NCBI GenBank assembly: GCA_965237995.1
Contig: CBDEGO010000005.1
Span: forward strand, 62,001 to 126,000
Source: JAAELZ01 sp965237995
GTDB taxonomy: Bacteria; Pseudomonadota; Gammaproteobacteria; Arenicellales; Poriferihabitantaceae
DNA: 64,000 nt
Direction: 5' to 3'
The number at the start of each line of letters is the position of its first letter. Positions within the stretch are counted from its first letter, which is position 1. Of this stretch, positions 54,163 through 63,407 are shown one piece after another. The notes beneath the pieces are model-generated. The model saw only the letters and a program-made list of their open reading frames with translations. It had not been told where the DNA came from and made no database searches. The position numbers and the translations under genes were made by a program.

Positions 54163-54606
54163 CTATTTACCTTTTTTATCTGCCACTGTTTCGCGTTGCC
54201 ACTCACTTTCAATCTGAAAATATAAAAAGGAGGCTGTCCACGCGATTAATACTAACCCTGTCAACGACTCGATTGCCACCACAAAACGAATATCACCGAA
54301 TGGGGCAATGTCTCCAAATCCTAAGGTGGTATACGTGGTAAAGGAGAAATAGATGCAATCTAAAAGAGTACCGCCAAAATTACCTTCCAGCCGGCCCCAG
54401 TTATCTAATTTTATTAAACTGAAGTAAGTGAGCGCAAAGATCCACACTTCGATCACGTGTGCTGTCAATGCACCCAACACGCCAATCACTATTTTAAAAC
54501 GATGTGCGATGTTAAGTCTCGGTATCCAGTTTGATAGTTGATGCAGCGCGCCGTAATGAAGCATCACTACTACCATTACTATCAACAAATTTACTAGGTA
54601 TACCAT
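54163..54606 (-). CDS. Potassium channel family protein (two-helix Ion_trans_2)
   Basis: The 147-residue protein has three or four hydrophobic segments and a potassium selectivity filter TTLGFGDI (near residue 97), preceded by a pore helix (IYFSFTTY). It has no attached cyclic-nucleotide or RCK domain; the C-terminus ends soon after the last helix (ESEWQRETVADKKGK). Its ATG overlaps the TGA stop of the GMC oxidoreductase gene by one base, so it is translated with that operon, which is an odd pairing. Permeating ion inferred from the filter. Confidence 0.85.
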   Translation of the reverse strand: MVYLVNLLIVMVVVMLHYGALHQLSNWIPRLNIAHRFKIVIGVLGALTAHVIEVWIFALTYFSLIKLDNWGRLEGNFGGTLLDCIYFSFTTYTTLGFGDIAPFGDIRFVVAIESLTGLVLIAWTASFLYFQIESEWQRETVADKKGK

Positions 54607-56237
54607 CAGTTAGAAGAAGTTCTATCATGCAGAATAAGTGCCGCACCTTTTTCGCCCACCATCATACTCGGTGCATTCGTATTGGCAGACGGAATCGTCG
54701 GAAATATCGAGGCATCTACCACTCGTAAATTGTTGACCCCGTGAACCTTCAAACAGGAATCGACCACAGCAGACTCGGCATTTGGCCCCATCTTACAACT
54801 GCCAGATGGATGATAGATTGTCCCTGCTCTCGCTCTAACATCAGCCAAAAACTGTTCGTCAGATTGCACTTGATCACCTGGGGATATTTCAGATTTAATG
54901 ACATTTGCCAAAGGTGCACTAGCCGCTATTTGGCGCAATATCTTATTCCCGGTTATCGCATCTGCTTGGTCTTTTTCAGTTGCTAGATAATTTGGACTGA
55001 TGGCCGGCTTATCAAACGGGTCAGCCGACTTAATATTCGTACTGCCTCGGCTTGTTGGTCGACAAGCATTAAATGTAATAGAAAAAGCTGAAAAAGGATC
55101 TGTGTTCAGCACCTTACGCGCTTCTCCGTTGAGCGCATAAGTCAGCGGATTAAAATAAAGCTGAAAGTCTGGCCAAGGTATTTCAGGATTAGATTTTACC
55201 ATTGCACCCGCTTGATTCACGCTCATTGACAACAAACCCTTGCGCGTTAAAGCATAACGAAGGCCCACTTTAAACTTTCCATAAAGAGAATGTAAATCAT
55301 CATTTAGGGTGGGCACCGTGCTTTTGTAATAATGCGTATGACTAAGGTGATCTAGTAAATTTTGCCCGACTGCTGGCAGATCATGAATGACATTAATGCC
55401 ATACTGCCTAAGATGCTTAGCGCAACCTATACCCGACAATTGCAACAATTGAGGCGAATTAATAGCACCACCAGATAAAACCACTTCCTTGTTGGCTAAT
55501 ACTGTGTGCTTACAGCCCTTTTTAATATACTCAACGCCTGTTGCCGTGGGTATACCTTCGCGAGTTTCAAATAATACTCTACTAACATGAGCACTGGTTT
55601 CAAGATTTAAGTTCTTTCTAGCCTTCGCTGGTTTCAAAAAGGCATTCGAAGCCGAGCCTCGATAACCATTTTTTGAAGTCAGTTGATACTTTCCAAAGCC
55701 CTCCTTTTGCTCGCCGTTAAAATCCGGTGTCGTTGGATAACCCGCTGCCTTACCCGCCTCTATAAATATGTCCGTTAGAGAATGTGCATCATCCCCAATA
55801 TCCGTAATATGCAACTCTCCGCCTTGGTTGTGATGCTCGTTATGTTCAAATTGATGATCTTCCGACTTCTTATAATACGGTAACACATCATCCCAACCCC
55901 ATCCTTCGTTACCTTGGTCACGCCAAGTATCAAAGTCGCAAGGCAAGCCGCGCATATAGACCATTGCGTTAATCGAGCTTGACCCTCCTACTACTTTCCC
56001 TCGGGGCCAAAAACAACTGCGATTATTCAAGCTTGATACTGGCTCAGTGTCGTACATCCAATTAACCGCAGGGTTATTAAACGTTAGCGCATAACCTAAT
56101 GGCATTTGCACGATAAACTTGTTGTCCGACTGACCTGCTTCTAACAGCAAAACCGAGTTGTTGCCATCAGCTGATAATCGATTCGCTAATACGCACCCGG
56201 CAGAACCTGCTCCAACAATAATGTAGTCAACGCTCAT
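54606..56237 (-). CDS. GMC family oxidoreductase, choline dehydrogenase-like
   Basis: The 543-residue FAD enzyme begins DYIIVGAGSAGCVLANRL (Rossmann FAD-binding), shows GMC signature 1 (RGKVVGGSSSINAMVYMRG) and signature 2 (GGAINSPQLLQLSGIG), and ends with HPSGSCKMG and NTNAPSMMVGEK of the active-site region. These enzymes oxidise alcohols such as choline, glucose or long-chain alcohols. BetA would normally have a betB and betI nearby; neither is. Its start overlaps the end of the enolase-superfamily gene by 11 bases, so the substrate may come from that sugar-acid route. Confidence 0.9.
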   Translation of the reverse strand: MSVDYIIVGAGSAGCVLANRLSADGNNSVLLLEAGQSDNKFIVQMPLGYALTFNNPAVNWMYDTEPVSSLNNRSCFWPRGKVVGGSSSINAMVYMRGLPCDFDTWRDQGNEGWGWDDVLPYYKKSEDHQFEHNEHHNQGGELHITDIGDDAHSLTDIFIEAGKAAGYPTTPDFNGEQKEGFGKYQLTSKNGYRGSASNAFLKPAKARKNLNLETSAHVSRVLFETREGIPTATGVEYIKKGCKHTVLANKEVVLSGGAINSPQLLQLSGIGCAKHLRQYGINVIHDLPAVGQNLLDHLSHTHYYKSTVPTLNDDLHSLYGKFKVGLRYALTRKGLLSMSVNQAGAMVKSNPEIPWPDFQLYFNPLTYALNGEARKVLNTDPFSAFSITFNACRPTSRGSTNIKSADPFDKPAISPNYLATEKDQADAITGNKILRQIAASAPLANVIKSEISPGDQVQSDEQFLADVRARAGTIYHPSGSCKMGPNAESAVVDSCLKVHGVNNLRVVDASIFPTIPSANTNAPSMMVGEKGAALILHDRTSSN

Positions 56238-57420
56238 AGACCACAGTCTCTTGCATATCTAAGTGCAACAAATCTCCGTCATAGGGGTGCTGCTTAATAA
56301 CATCTTCGTTTAATTCGACTCCCAACCCCGGTTCAGTCGGCGCTATAACATAACCATTTTCCCATTGAATCGGTTTGAGTAAAATATCGGAATGAAAACC
56401 CTGCCATTGTTCAATACTTTCTAGAATTAAAAAATTTGGACTACAAGTGCTAAGCTGCACATTTGCGGCGCCAACCACAGGGCCGCAATACAAATGCGGT
56501 GCAATTTGTATATGTTGCGTTTCAGCCATGGAGGCTATTTTCTTGGCTTCTAAAATGCCACCAACGCGGCCTAAATTCATTTGAAATATCGCAGCAGAAC
56601 CTGCCTTTAATAAACGCGCAAAATCATATTTAGTGGCCAGTCGTTCGCCGGTGGCAATTGGAATACGGCAATTTCTAGCGACTTTCGCCATTTCTTCGGG
56701 GCTATCCGGCGGAATAGGCTCTTCAAACCAGAGCGGCTCATAAGGCTCCAACCGCCTCGCTAAACGGATTGCTCCAGCCGCAGTCATTTGCCCATGTGTG
56801 CCAAATAGTAAATCTGCATCGCTACCTACTGCTTCACGAATTAATTTACAAAAAAGCTCACTGCGATCCATTGCTTTTAATGATAACTGCCTTCCATCGT
56901 AGTCTGTATAAGGGCCGGTTGGGTCAAACTTAACCGCGGTAAAACCTTGGGCTACATATTCTAGCGCGCGCTCGGCAGCCAGCACAGGGTCAGCATACAC
57001 ATCTGTTTTATCACCGGCCTTTGGGTAGATATAGGTATAAGAGCGCAGCCGCTCATGCACCTTTCCGCCTAATAGGTTGTAGATGGGCTGGTTGGCCTCT
57101 TTACCAATGACGTCCCAGCAAGCCATTTCCAACGCACTTAAAATGCCCATCAAGGATAAGTCAGGGTTTTGCGTAAAACCGCTCGAATAAACGCGACGCC
57201 ATAAGGCTTCGATTTGATGCGGATCGCGGCCATACAAGCACCGCTCAAATACATCCTCAATCATCTTAACCACCACCTTTGGGTGGAACGGCAGGCAATA
57301 CGCTTCGCCAACCCCAGACACTCCCGTATCGGTAGTGATTTTGACAAATACAAAATAACGTCCACCAAAATGCGGAGGCGGATTACCTACCACAAAGGTT
57401 TCGAGCTCAAGAACTTTCAT
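56227..57420 (-). CDS. Enolase-superfamily sugar-acid dehydratase (mandelate racemase/DgoD type)
   Basis: The 397-residue protein has the N-terminal capping domain (1-120) and a TIM barrel with the metal ligands expected near DADLLFGTHGQMTAAGAI, in WFEEPIPP, and at ATGERL; the general acid/base His lies in IAPHLYCGPV. The layout is like D-galactonate dehydratase (DgoD) and related D-gluconate/mannonate enzymes, which dehydrate sugar acids to 2-keto-3-deoxy acids. No aldolase, kinase or transporter is near. It is first of a coupled trio with the GMC oxidoreductase and the channel. Confidence 0.87.
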   Translation of the reverse strand: MKVLELETFVVGNPPPHFGGRYFVFVKITTDTGVSGVGEAYCLPFHPKVVVKMIEDVFERCLYGRDPHQIEALWRRVYSSGFTQNPDLSLMGILSALEMACWDVIGKEANQPIYNLLGGKVHERLRSYTYIYPKAGDKTDVYADPVLAAERALEYVAQGFTAVKFDPTGPYTDYDGRQLSLKAMDRSELFCKLIREAVGSDADLLFGTHGQMTAAGAIRLARRLEPYEPLWFEEPIPPDSPEEMAKVARNCRIPIATGERLATKYDFARLLKAGSAAIFQMNLGRVGGILEAKKIASMAETQHIQIAPHLYCGPVVGAANVQLSTCSPNFLILESIEQWQGFHSDILLKPIQWENGYVIAPTEPGLGVELNEDVIKQHPYDGDLLHLDMQETVVYER

Positions 57421-57496
57421 TTCAACCTCTCAAATTGAAAAGTAATTGTAGACCCAAACAAACACCCTACGCCAGTTTAAGCGACAAATATCAACG

Positions 57497-57907
57497 CTAT
57501 TGACCCAACAATGGCAGATGCTTAACGCGCTGATAAGTGAGGGCTAAAGCGATTGCTTGATTTAATTGTAGCGTAGGCAGTGGCTCACTAAGCGGCAACA
57601 CAATCGCCCGATTTCCTTCGTAGTTCAATTGTTCCCCGAACAACTCCCTGAATGTATCAACCAAACTTGTTGTACAGATAAAAAACAGACAAATATCGTT
57701 TGGCTTTTTTGAAGCTGTACCAATACGAATAGTACTGCCAATTGGGGAGAGGAAGCTGGGTTGCCCCCATTTTAAGGCTTCCTCTAAATTATCAATTTTT
57801 TCGTTTTTGGCTGCATTCAACACGAGTTCTCGTAACGCTAAGGCAACCGGCTTAACATGCTTTGGAAAAGCGGCATAGGCTTGTTCTACACTTGCATTCA
57901 TATCCAC
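57497..57907 (-). CDS. DUF1801 domain-containing protein
   Basis: The 136-residue protein matches the DUF1801/YdhG fold in its N-terminal half: FPKHVKPVALALRELVLNAA, then LEEALKWGQPSF, a run typical of the family, followed by strands with ICLFFICTTSLVDTFRELFG and NRAIVLPLSEPLP. Function of the family is unsettled. It is six bases after the LysE exporter gene on the same strand, which suggests a shared transcript. Confidence 0.85.
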   Translation of the reverse strand: MDMNASVEQAYAAFPKHVKPVALALRELVLNAAKNEKIDNLEEALKWGQPSFLSPIGSTIRIGTASKKPNDICLFFICTTSLVDTFRELFGEQLNYEGNRAIVLPLSEPLPTLQLNQAIALALTYQRVKHLPLLGQ

Positions 57908-57913
57908 GTAGCC

Positions 57914-58549
57914 CTATGTGTGTACTGCATCAAATAACAATTTGGATGCGATAAAACCAATCAACAAACTCGCCGTACGATCAATCCAAGACTTGCAACG
58001 CAAATAAGCGCGACGAGGTGCACTTGACGACAAAACTAAAGTAACGACGGCATACCATGAAGTCTCCATCGAAAATATGACGACTGCCAAAATAATCAAC
58101 AAACCCAAGTCAATATATGAAGGCAACAAAGCAGCAAACACACTGGCGTAATATAGTGCGGTTTTGGGGTTACTTAATTGCGTAGCCAAACCAAGCCTAA
58201 AAGCGCGTAGAAAACTGCCTTTGTTACCGGTGACTGCTTCCGTATCAGCTAAAGGCACACTCGCTCCTCGCCAAATTTGAACCGCCAAATAGAGCAGATA
58301 CAATCCGCCAACTATCTTAATCGCCACGTACAAAGCCGGCACTGCGGTCAATAAAGAATGCAAGCCTAGCAACGCCATCAGCGCGAACACTAAGCCCCCT
58401 ATTCCCATGCCTAATGAGGCAGCAAGCCCTTCATTTCTAGATTTTGCCACTGCAGTTCGCGCCACCATCAAGAAACTCGGCCCAGGGCTCATCGTTCCGA
58501 CAGCGAGTACCGCCAATATAGGTAAAAAGACTAAAAACTCCTTAAGCAT
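57914..58549 (-). CDS. LysE/RhtB family amino acid exporter
   Basis: The 211-residue membrane protein has six helices. GTMSPGPSFLMVARTAVAKSR near the N-terminus is the RhtB/LysE signature, and LGLATQLSNPKTALYYASVFAALLP is the second conserved segment. It exports amino acids or related small molecules such as homoserine, threonine or lysine. It is followed closely by the DUF1801 gene; the gene before it (rmuC) is 98 bases upstream. Confidence 0.92.
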   Translation of the reverse strand: MLKEFLVFLPILAVLAVGTMSPGPSFLMVARTAVAKSRNEGLAASLGMGIGGLVFALMALLGLHSLLTAVPALYVAIKIVGGLYLLYLAVQIWRGASVPLADTEAVTGNKGSFLRAFRLGLATQLSNPKTALYYASVFAALLPSYIDLGLLIILAVVIFSMETSWYAVVTLVLSSSAPRRAYLRCKSWIDRTASLLIGFIASKLLFDAVHT

Positions 58550-58647
58550 TTGCTTTTTCCACGCGTTTAGAAAGGTTTGATCCTACCCGAAGTAGTTGCA
58601 ATAAGAAAACTAGAAGTGTTCAAGCGAACGTCAACCAAGGACTAAAA

Positions 58648-59907
58648 TTAAGTTAAGTCTTGCGGGTTTTCATCAATCTCCTTGGGGGCCGCATCTGGCT
58701 TATCGGGGTCTGTTGCGAATAGCGCGAACTTTTTGCTAATCGGTTTCAGCTTACGTTGATAAGAACCTACCGCGTTGTTATACGACTGATTGGCTTTGCC
58801 TAAGCTCACCCCGATATCATTCAAATGTCGGGAAAACACGTCTACTCGCGCCTCAAAGTCTTGGGCCATTTTACGCACTTGTTTAGTTTGCTCATCCAAC
58901 ACACTTTGCTTCCAACCAAATGCGATAACACGCAGCAGGGCAATCAAACTTGTTGGCGTTGCTAGCATTACTTTCTTGCCCATCGCATACTCCAGTAAAT
59001 CAGCTTGTTGCTCAAGGGCGGCTGACAGAAACTGGTCTCCAGGAATGAATAAAACCACAAAATCAGGGCTTTGCTCAAACTGCGCCCAATACTGTTTTTG
59101 CGCCAACTCCTTAATGCGGTCTTTAACTTGCTGCGCGTGCTGCACCATGGCTAATCTTTTTTCTTCTGCTGAAGTTGCGTTAAAAGCTGAAAGGTAAGCA
59201 TCTAAGGGCGTTTTAACATCCACGACTACTTGTCTAGCATTGGGCATGTTGACCACCATGTCTGGCCTTAAGCGTCCCTCTTCGGTGGTGATGTTCAACT
59301 GCTCGTTGAAATCAACGTGTTCCACCATTCCAGATAATTCAACCAATCGCTTTAGCGTAATTTCTCCCCACTGCCCTCTTATTTCAGGGCGACGCAAGGC
59401 GTTGGCTAAATTACGCGTTTCGGTGTGCAACAAAGTGTTGGCGCTTGATAGTATTTTAATTTGTCCGGTTAATTCCCCTTGCGTGTGTTGCTGACTCTTA
59501 TCTAGAGAATTAAGCTGCTGATGCGTATCGCTAATGGCTTGCTTAAGTGGCTTCACTAGACCTTCGATAGACTGCTCCCGCATTTTTAAGCCTTCATCAG
59601 CCTTAGTATAAAATTGCCCGAGCACCTCACCGGCCAGTTGAACAAAGCTCTGGTTATTTTCCCGTAATGCGTTTGCAGATAAGGCGCTAAAGCTATTTTC
59701 CATACTAGCGATACGCTCTTCGGAGGATTTAATTTCATACTCAAGCATGGCTTCGAGCGTGGCCATCTTTCTCGTTGTGCTTAATCGAGCAATTAACCAA
59801 CCCAATACAAACGCCAAGAGAGCAATACCTAATAAAAGGTAAAGCAAACTAGAATCTTGGCTAATCTGTTGCCATAGTAATAGCAGAGACGGGTTAAGAT
59901 TATCCAA
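58648..59907 (-). CDS. rmuC: DNA recombination protein RmuC
   Basis: The 419-residue protein has an N-terminal membrane helix (about 19-40, LLYLLLGIALLAFVLGWLIARL), a long coiled-coil (about 45-175), then the RmuC domain (about 175-390) with RGQWGEITLKRLVELSGM, RPDMVVNMPNARQVVVDVKTPLDAYL and LIALLRVIAFGWKQ. The fold is nuclease-like; RmuC limits inversions at short inverted repeats in E. coli. It lies 12 bases after the gph stop, within the ubiG-gph-rmuC run. Confidence 0.94.
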   Translation of the reverse strand: MDNLNPSLLLLWQQISQDSSLLYLLLGIALLAFVLGWLIARLSTTRKMATLEAMLEYEIKSSEERIASMENSFSALSANALRENNQSFVQLAGEVLGQFYTKADEGLKMREQSIEGLVKPLKQAISDTHQQLNSLDKSQQHTQGELTGQIKILSSANTLLHTETRNLANALRRPEIRGQWGEITLKRLVELSGMVEHVDFNEQLNITTEEGRLRPDMVVNMPNARQVVVDVKTPLDAYLSAFNATSAEEKRLAMVQHAQQVKDRIKELAQKQYWAQFEQSPDFVVLFIPGDQFLSAALEQQADLLEYAMGKKVMLATPTSLIALLRVIAFGWKQSVLDEQTKQVRKMAQDFEARVDVFSRHLNDIGVSLGKANQSYNNAVGSYQRKLKPISKKFALFATDPDKPDAAPKEIDENPQDLT

Positions 59908-59919
59908 AGTAGCGCAATA

Positions 59920-60621
59920 TTAGTGAAGCGCTAGCCATTGGGCGATTTCGCTAGGATGATCGACTGCGCCATCGGCCTGCCATCGGTCTGCGTCGGCTTT
60001 ATCCATTAGATAACCATATCGCGCAGCCAAAGAAATCATTCCCGCACTATTCGCCGCTTGCATATCCGTCAAAGCATCTCCAACGTATAAGGTCGTTTCA
60101 GGCAGCATTCCAGCCACTTTGCAGGCATGATACATTGGCTTTGCAGAGGGTTTAGCCTCGGAGGTGGTATCACGACAGACCACGCAAGCCGCCCGATCAT
60201 ACAAATTTAATGACTTCAACAGTGGTTCAGTCAACGCAGTGCTTTTATTAGTAACCACGCCCCACAGCATGTTCTGGTTTTCTAGGCGCAGCAACAAACT
60301 ATCCATTCCATCGAATAAAGCGGTGTATTCCGTCATATTCTCGCCGTAGTATTCAACCAAGCGTTTTTGCAAAACTAACGACTTTGGATCTTCTTGTTCC
60401 AAGCCAAAACCAATTTTTATCAGTCCTGCGGCGCCTGTAGAAATATAGGGCCTGCCCTGCTGGATCGAGACTGGGCTCTTGCCTTCGTCTGCCAACACGC
60501 GATTGAGCGCGCCTACTAAATCTCCTGCTGTATCTAATAAGGTCCCGTCAAGATCAAGCAATAAAGCCTTCGCTTTCGGTTTGGAGTTAACCTTAGCCTC
60601 GCCCTTATTGAGGGGTTTCAT
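59920..60621 (-). CDS. gph: Phosphoglycolate phosphatase-like HAD hydrolase
   Basis: From the ATG at 60621 the protein is 233 residues (MKPLNKGEAKVNSKPK). The longer frame begins at a TTG at 60639 further inside ubiG. HAD motif I is LLLDLDGTLLDT, motif II WGVVTNKS, motif III near AKPSAKPMYHACK, motif IV VGDALTDMQAA. It likely removes phosphate from 2-phosphoglycolate, and the neighbouring ubiG is the classic arrangement for Gph in gammaproteobacteria. Its start overlaps the end of ubiG by 17 bases. Confidence 0.88.
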   Translation of the reverse strand: MKPLNKGEAKVNSKPKAKALLLDLDGTLLDTAGDLVGALNRVLADEGKSPVSIQQGRPYISTGAAGLIKIGFGLEQEDPKSLVLQKRLVEYYGENMTEYTALFDGMDSLLLRLENQNMLWGVVTNKSTALTEPLLKSLNLYDRAACVVCRDTTSEAKPSAKPMYHACKVAGMLPETTLYVGDALTDMQAANSAGMISLAARYGYLMDKADADRWQADGAVDHPSEIAQWLALH

Positions 60622-61324
60622 CTCGCGTAAAATGCGCAATGTAATTCACATCTAAGCCGGGTGCCAGTTTATATGTTTTGAAAATAGGGTTGTAGTGCAT
60701 ACCGATTAGATTTTGTAGCGTCAAACCACTTTGTTCAGCCCAAGCGCTCATTTCACTTGGTTTTATAAATTTCTCATATTGATGCGTACCTTTAGGCAAT
60801 AAATTGAGTACATATTCAGCGCCCACTACCGCCATTGCCCAAGACTTGGGGTTGCGATTTAACGTTGAAAAGTACACCCGCCCGCCGGGTTTAACTATTT
60901 TGGCACAAGCACTAATAATACTCGCGGGGTCAGGTACGTGCTCCAGCATTTCCATACAAGTCACTACATCGTATTCTGCTGGCTGTTGTGCTGCCATTTC
61001 TTCGGCACTAATCAATTGGTAATCAATACTTTGTTCTGTTTCCAGCGCGTGCAGCTTCGCGACGCCTAATGCCTTTTCACCTAAATCAATACCGCTTACG
61101 TCGGCCCCGCTGTGGGCCATCGCTTCACTTAGAATGCCGCCGCCACAACCTACGTCAATCACCTTTAAACCATTTAGAGCACCATGTCCTTTTATGTAAT
61201 CTAGCCGCAGCGGATTAATTTGGTGAAGTGGCTTAAACTCACTGTCTTTATCCCACCAACGCGAGGCTAGTTCTGCAAATTTAGCGATTTCATTTGGGTC
61301 TACATTGGCTTGTGCTGCGCTCAT
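60605..61324 (-). CDS. ubiG: Ubiquinone biosynthesis O-methyltransferase UbiG
   Basis: This 239-residue SAM-dependent methyltransferase performs the two O-methylations of ubiquinone synthesis. The SAM motif is VIDVGCGGGILSEAMA, with CMEMLEHVPDP as post-motif and YFSTLNRNPKSWAMAVVGAEYVLNLLPKGTHQY typical of UbiG. It presumably associates with the Ubi complex in the cytosol. It follows the TRZ/ATZ hydrolase gene by 91 bases and overlaps gph. Confidence 0.97.
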   Translation of the reverse strand: MSAAQANVDPNEIAKFAELASRWWDKDSEFKPLHQINPLRLDYIKGHGALNGLKVIDVGCGGGILSEAMAHSGADVSGIDLGEKALGVAKLHALETEQSIDYQLISAEEMAAQQPAEYDVVTCMEMLEHVPDPASIISACAKIVKPGGRVYFSTLNRNPKSWAMAVVGAEYVLNLLPKGTHQYEKFIKPSEMSAWAEQSGLTLQNLIGMHYNPIFKTYKLAPGLDVNYIAHFTRDETPQ

Positions 61325-61415
61325 GTTGATACTCTAGTTTAGTTTGTTGAGATTATAGCGCAGGCGTCGTGAACTTATACGACCTTGCTAGCGTTGTCGC
61401 GGCGCTCTACGCAAC

Positions 61416-62732
61416 TTATCCTGCCTTGATTTTAGCGCCTAATCGTTGCGAGTCGAGCATCACTGATTCAATATCCAAGGTTTGAAACTGCCTCTCTTGT
61501 AACAAGCACTGACCTTGCACCCAAACATCCGTAACTTGGTCGCGTCCCGCGGAGTAAACCAGTTGATGTATCGGATTAAAAACAGGCCATGTTGCTGGCT
61601 GAGCCAAGTCTAGCGCTATCATATCCGCCAGCTTTCCAACTTCAAGTGAGCCCACTAGCTCGTCTATCCCTAAAGCTTTAGCGCCGTTAAGTGTGGCCAT
61701 CTGTAACGCCTCTGTCGCCGACACCGAACTCGCATTTGCGCTTTGCGATTTTGCGACTAACGCAGCCGTGCGCATCTCACCAAACATGTCTAAGTCATTA
61801 TTACTTGAGGCTCCGTCAGTGCCAATACACACATTGACTTCGTTGGCTAACAGCTCAGTCACGGGTGCGGTACCGCTCGCTAACTTCATATTGGACTCAG
61901 GGCAATGCACTGCATGAACTCCGCTCTCACTGAGCAAAGTCATTTCATGAGATTCTAATTGGGTTAAATGCACGGCTGCTAAACGTGGTGTCAGCAAGCC
62001 TAAAGCGTGCAAACGTGCTAAAGGCCGCATGCCAAATTTTTTGATAGATTCCGATACTTCAAACGCCGTTTCTTGAATATGCATATGAATCGGCACGTCC
62101 AATTCATCGGCTAAGGTTTGTATTCTAGTTAAGGGTGCGTCAGAAATGGTGTAGGGCGCGTGCGGCGCAAATGCAGCACTGACTCGCTCATAGTGACGGA
62201 CTGCGTCATGCACCAACAGCCCCTTTTCAATGTATTCATCACTGCTTTGTGCCCAGGCCGTAGGAAAGTCCAGCGCGATCATACCGACCGTTGCGCGAAT
62301 ACCGGCTTGATCTGCTACCTTCGCCACCACATCGGGGGAAAAATACATTTCGTTAAAGCATGTCGTGCCGCCGCGCAGCATTTCCGCTATGGCTAATTCT
62401 GTCCCAATGCGTACAAAATCGGCGTTGGCCCACTTTGCCTCGGCTGGCCAAATATAGTCTGTTAACCACTGCATCAACGGCATATCGTCAGCATAACCAC
62501 GCAATAACGTCATGGAAGCATGGGTATGCGCGTTGACTAACCCGGGCATCAATACATGGTTTGGTCGGTCAACGACCACCGGGGCGCTATAGCGCTGCTT
62601 ACATTGCGATCTAGGCAGGGTCGCGATAATTTTACCGTCCGAGACCACGATCGAGTGTGACTCTAATACTTCATTTTGAGGCACTACTGGAACAATCCAG
62701 CGTGCGTGGACAATCAAATCGGCTTGTTGCAT
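61416..62732 (-). CDS. mtaD: TRZ/ATZ family hydrolase, 5-methylthioadenosine/S-adenosylhomocysteine deaminase-like
   Basis: This 438-residue amidohydrolase has the metal site AHTHASMTLLRGY, then HMHIQET, HCPESNMKLASG and GTDGASSNNDLDMFGEM, the profile of MtaD-type deaminases of S-adenosylhomocysteine or methylthioadenosine. That activity would clear the product that inhibits methyltransferases such as UbiG, encoded next to it. The same order is frequent in gammaproteobacteria. The start ATG lies at 62732; its promoter region is in the following stretch. Confidence 0.9.
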   Translation of the reverse strand: MQQADLIVHARWIVPVVPQNEVLESHSIVVSDGKIIATLPRSQCKQRYSAPVVVDRPNHVLMPGLVNAHTHASMTLLRGYADDMPLMQWLTDYIWPAEAKWANADFVRIGTELAIAEMLRGGTTCFNEMYFSPDVVAKVADQAGIRATVGMIALDFPTAWAQSSDEYIEKGLLVHDAVRHYERVSAAFAPHAPYTISDAPLTRIQTLADELDVPIHMHIQETAFEVSESIKKFGMRPLARLHALGLLTPRLAAVHLTQLESHEMTLLSESGVHAVHCPESNMKLASGTAPVTELLANEVNVCIGTDGASSNNDLDMFGEMRTAALVAKSQSANASSVSATEALQMATLNGAKALGIDELVGSLEVGKLADMIALDLAQPATWPVFNPIHQLVYSAGRDQVTDVWVQGQCLLQERQFQTLDIESVMLDSQRLGAKIKAG

Positions 62733-63014
62733 TAAGCTATTTACCCGTGGTGCATATTAAATTGAGGAAAATTGCTCATTTCCACTGAAGAGGCCTCATT
62801 GCATTTCTACTAAAAAAGGTAATGATATGAGCAACTTATATAATGGTTATATCAGAATATGATCGCCATTGCATCAGATTGAAGCGAAGGAAAATTTGTC
62901 ACTCATAGAAAAATACCGAACATGGCCGATAAACAACTCACTGCACTTAGTTTAGCCGCCGAAATACTAAGAATTAACTTGGAATAGTCTATCGAGTAAT
63001 TGCATTGCACTATA
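62733..63014. other. Intergenic stretch upstream of mtaD
   Basis: The stretch between the mtaD start and the terminator at 63015 holds the mtaD promoter. A 21-residue plus-strand frame (62922-62987, MADKQLTALSLAAEILRINL) is visible but has no clear ribosome site; it could be a remnant or chance. Nothing else recognised. Confidence 0.35.
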
Positions 63015-63052
63015 CAAATAAAATACCCGCTTAGCAGTGGGTATTTTATTTG
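63015..63052. terminator. Strong 17-bp hairpin terminator at the end of the pentapeptide-repeat gene
   Basis: CAAATAAAATACCCGCT (63015-63031) pairs with AGTGGGTATTTTATTTG (63036-63052) with a TAGC loop and one G-T pair. AT-rich flanks give T-runs on both strands. It sits just beyond the shifted-frame stop (63054), so it fits the full-length gene rather than the truncated one. Confidence 0.9.
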
Positions 63053-63053
63053 T

Positions 63054-63407
63054 TTATTTAATCTTAAATCGGTTGCGGACACCTAAACCGATCAGGAACA
63101 GAAGAAAGGCAGAAAAAAAGATATGAACAGCAGGCCAAAGTGCGTGCTTCCACCCGTGAACAGGCTGACTAAATAGACAGTCTTTGACCTCTTTTGTATG
63201 TTCTCTATCTAGTCGCATAATGGGCAGTGCTTTTGAAAGGGTATAGACCGCTACAGTGGTTACGTAAAGCGATCGGTCAGATTTGCAGGCTTCGCCATTC
63301 GGTTTGATGACGGCAATGTTAACTGCAAATAGTAAAACTAAAACGGCTATGAGCGCTACGAATGGTCTGCCGATACTCGCGCCAAAATTAGATAGTAGCC
63401 AGTAGAC
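63054..63407 (-). pseudogene. Detached C-terminal membrane part of the pentapeptide-repeat protein (frameshifted)
   Basis: If one A of the A4 run (TTTT at 63408-63411 on the plus strand) is removed, the frame continues VYWLLSNFGASIGRPFVALI, a membrane helix, a Cys-containing loop (NGEACKSDRSLYV), a second helix near the end (HIFFSAFLLFLIGLG) and RNRFKIK before a TAA at 63054. That is the common end of this family: pentapeptide repeats followed by two membrane helices. As it stands this part is out of frame. Confidence 0.65.

Noticed and set aside
54606..56237. Choline dehydrogenase BetA
   Set aside because: GMC motifs are present, but betB, betI and choline transporters are absent and the gene is coupled to a sugar-acid dehydratase.
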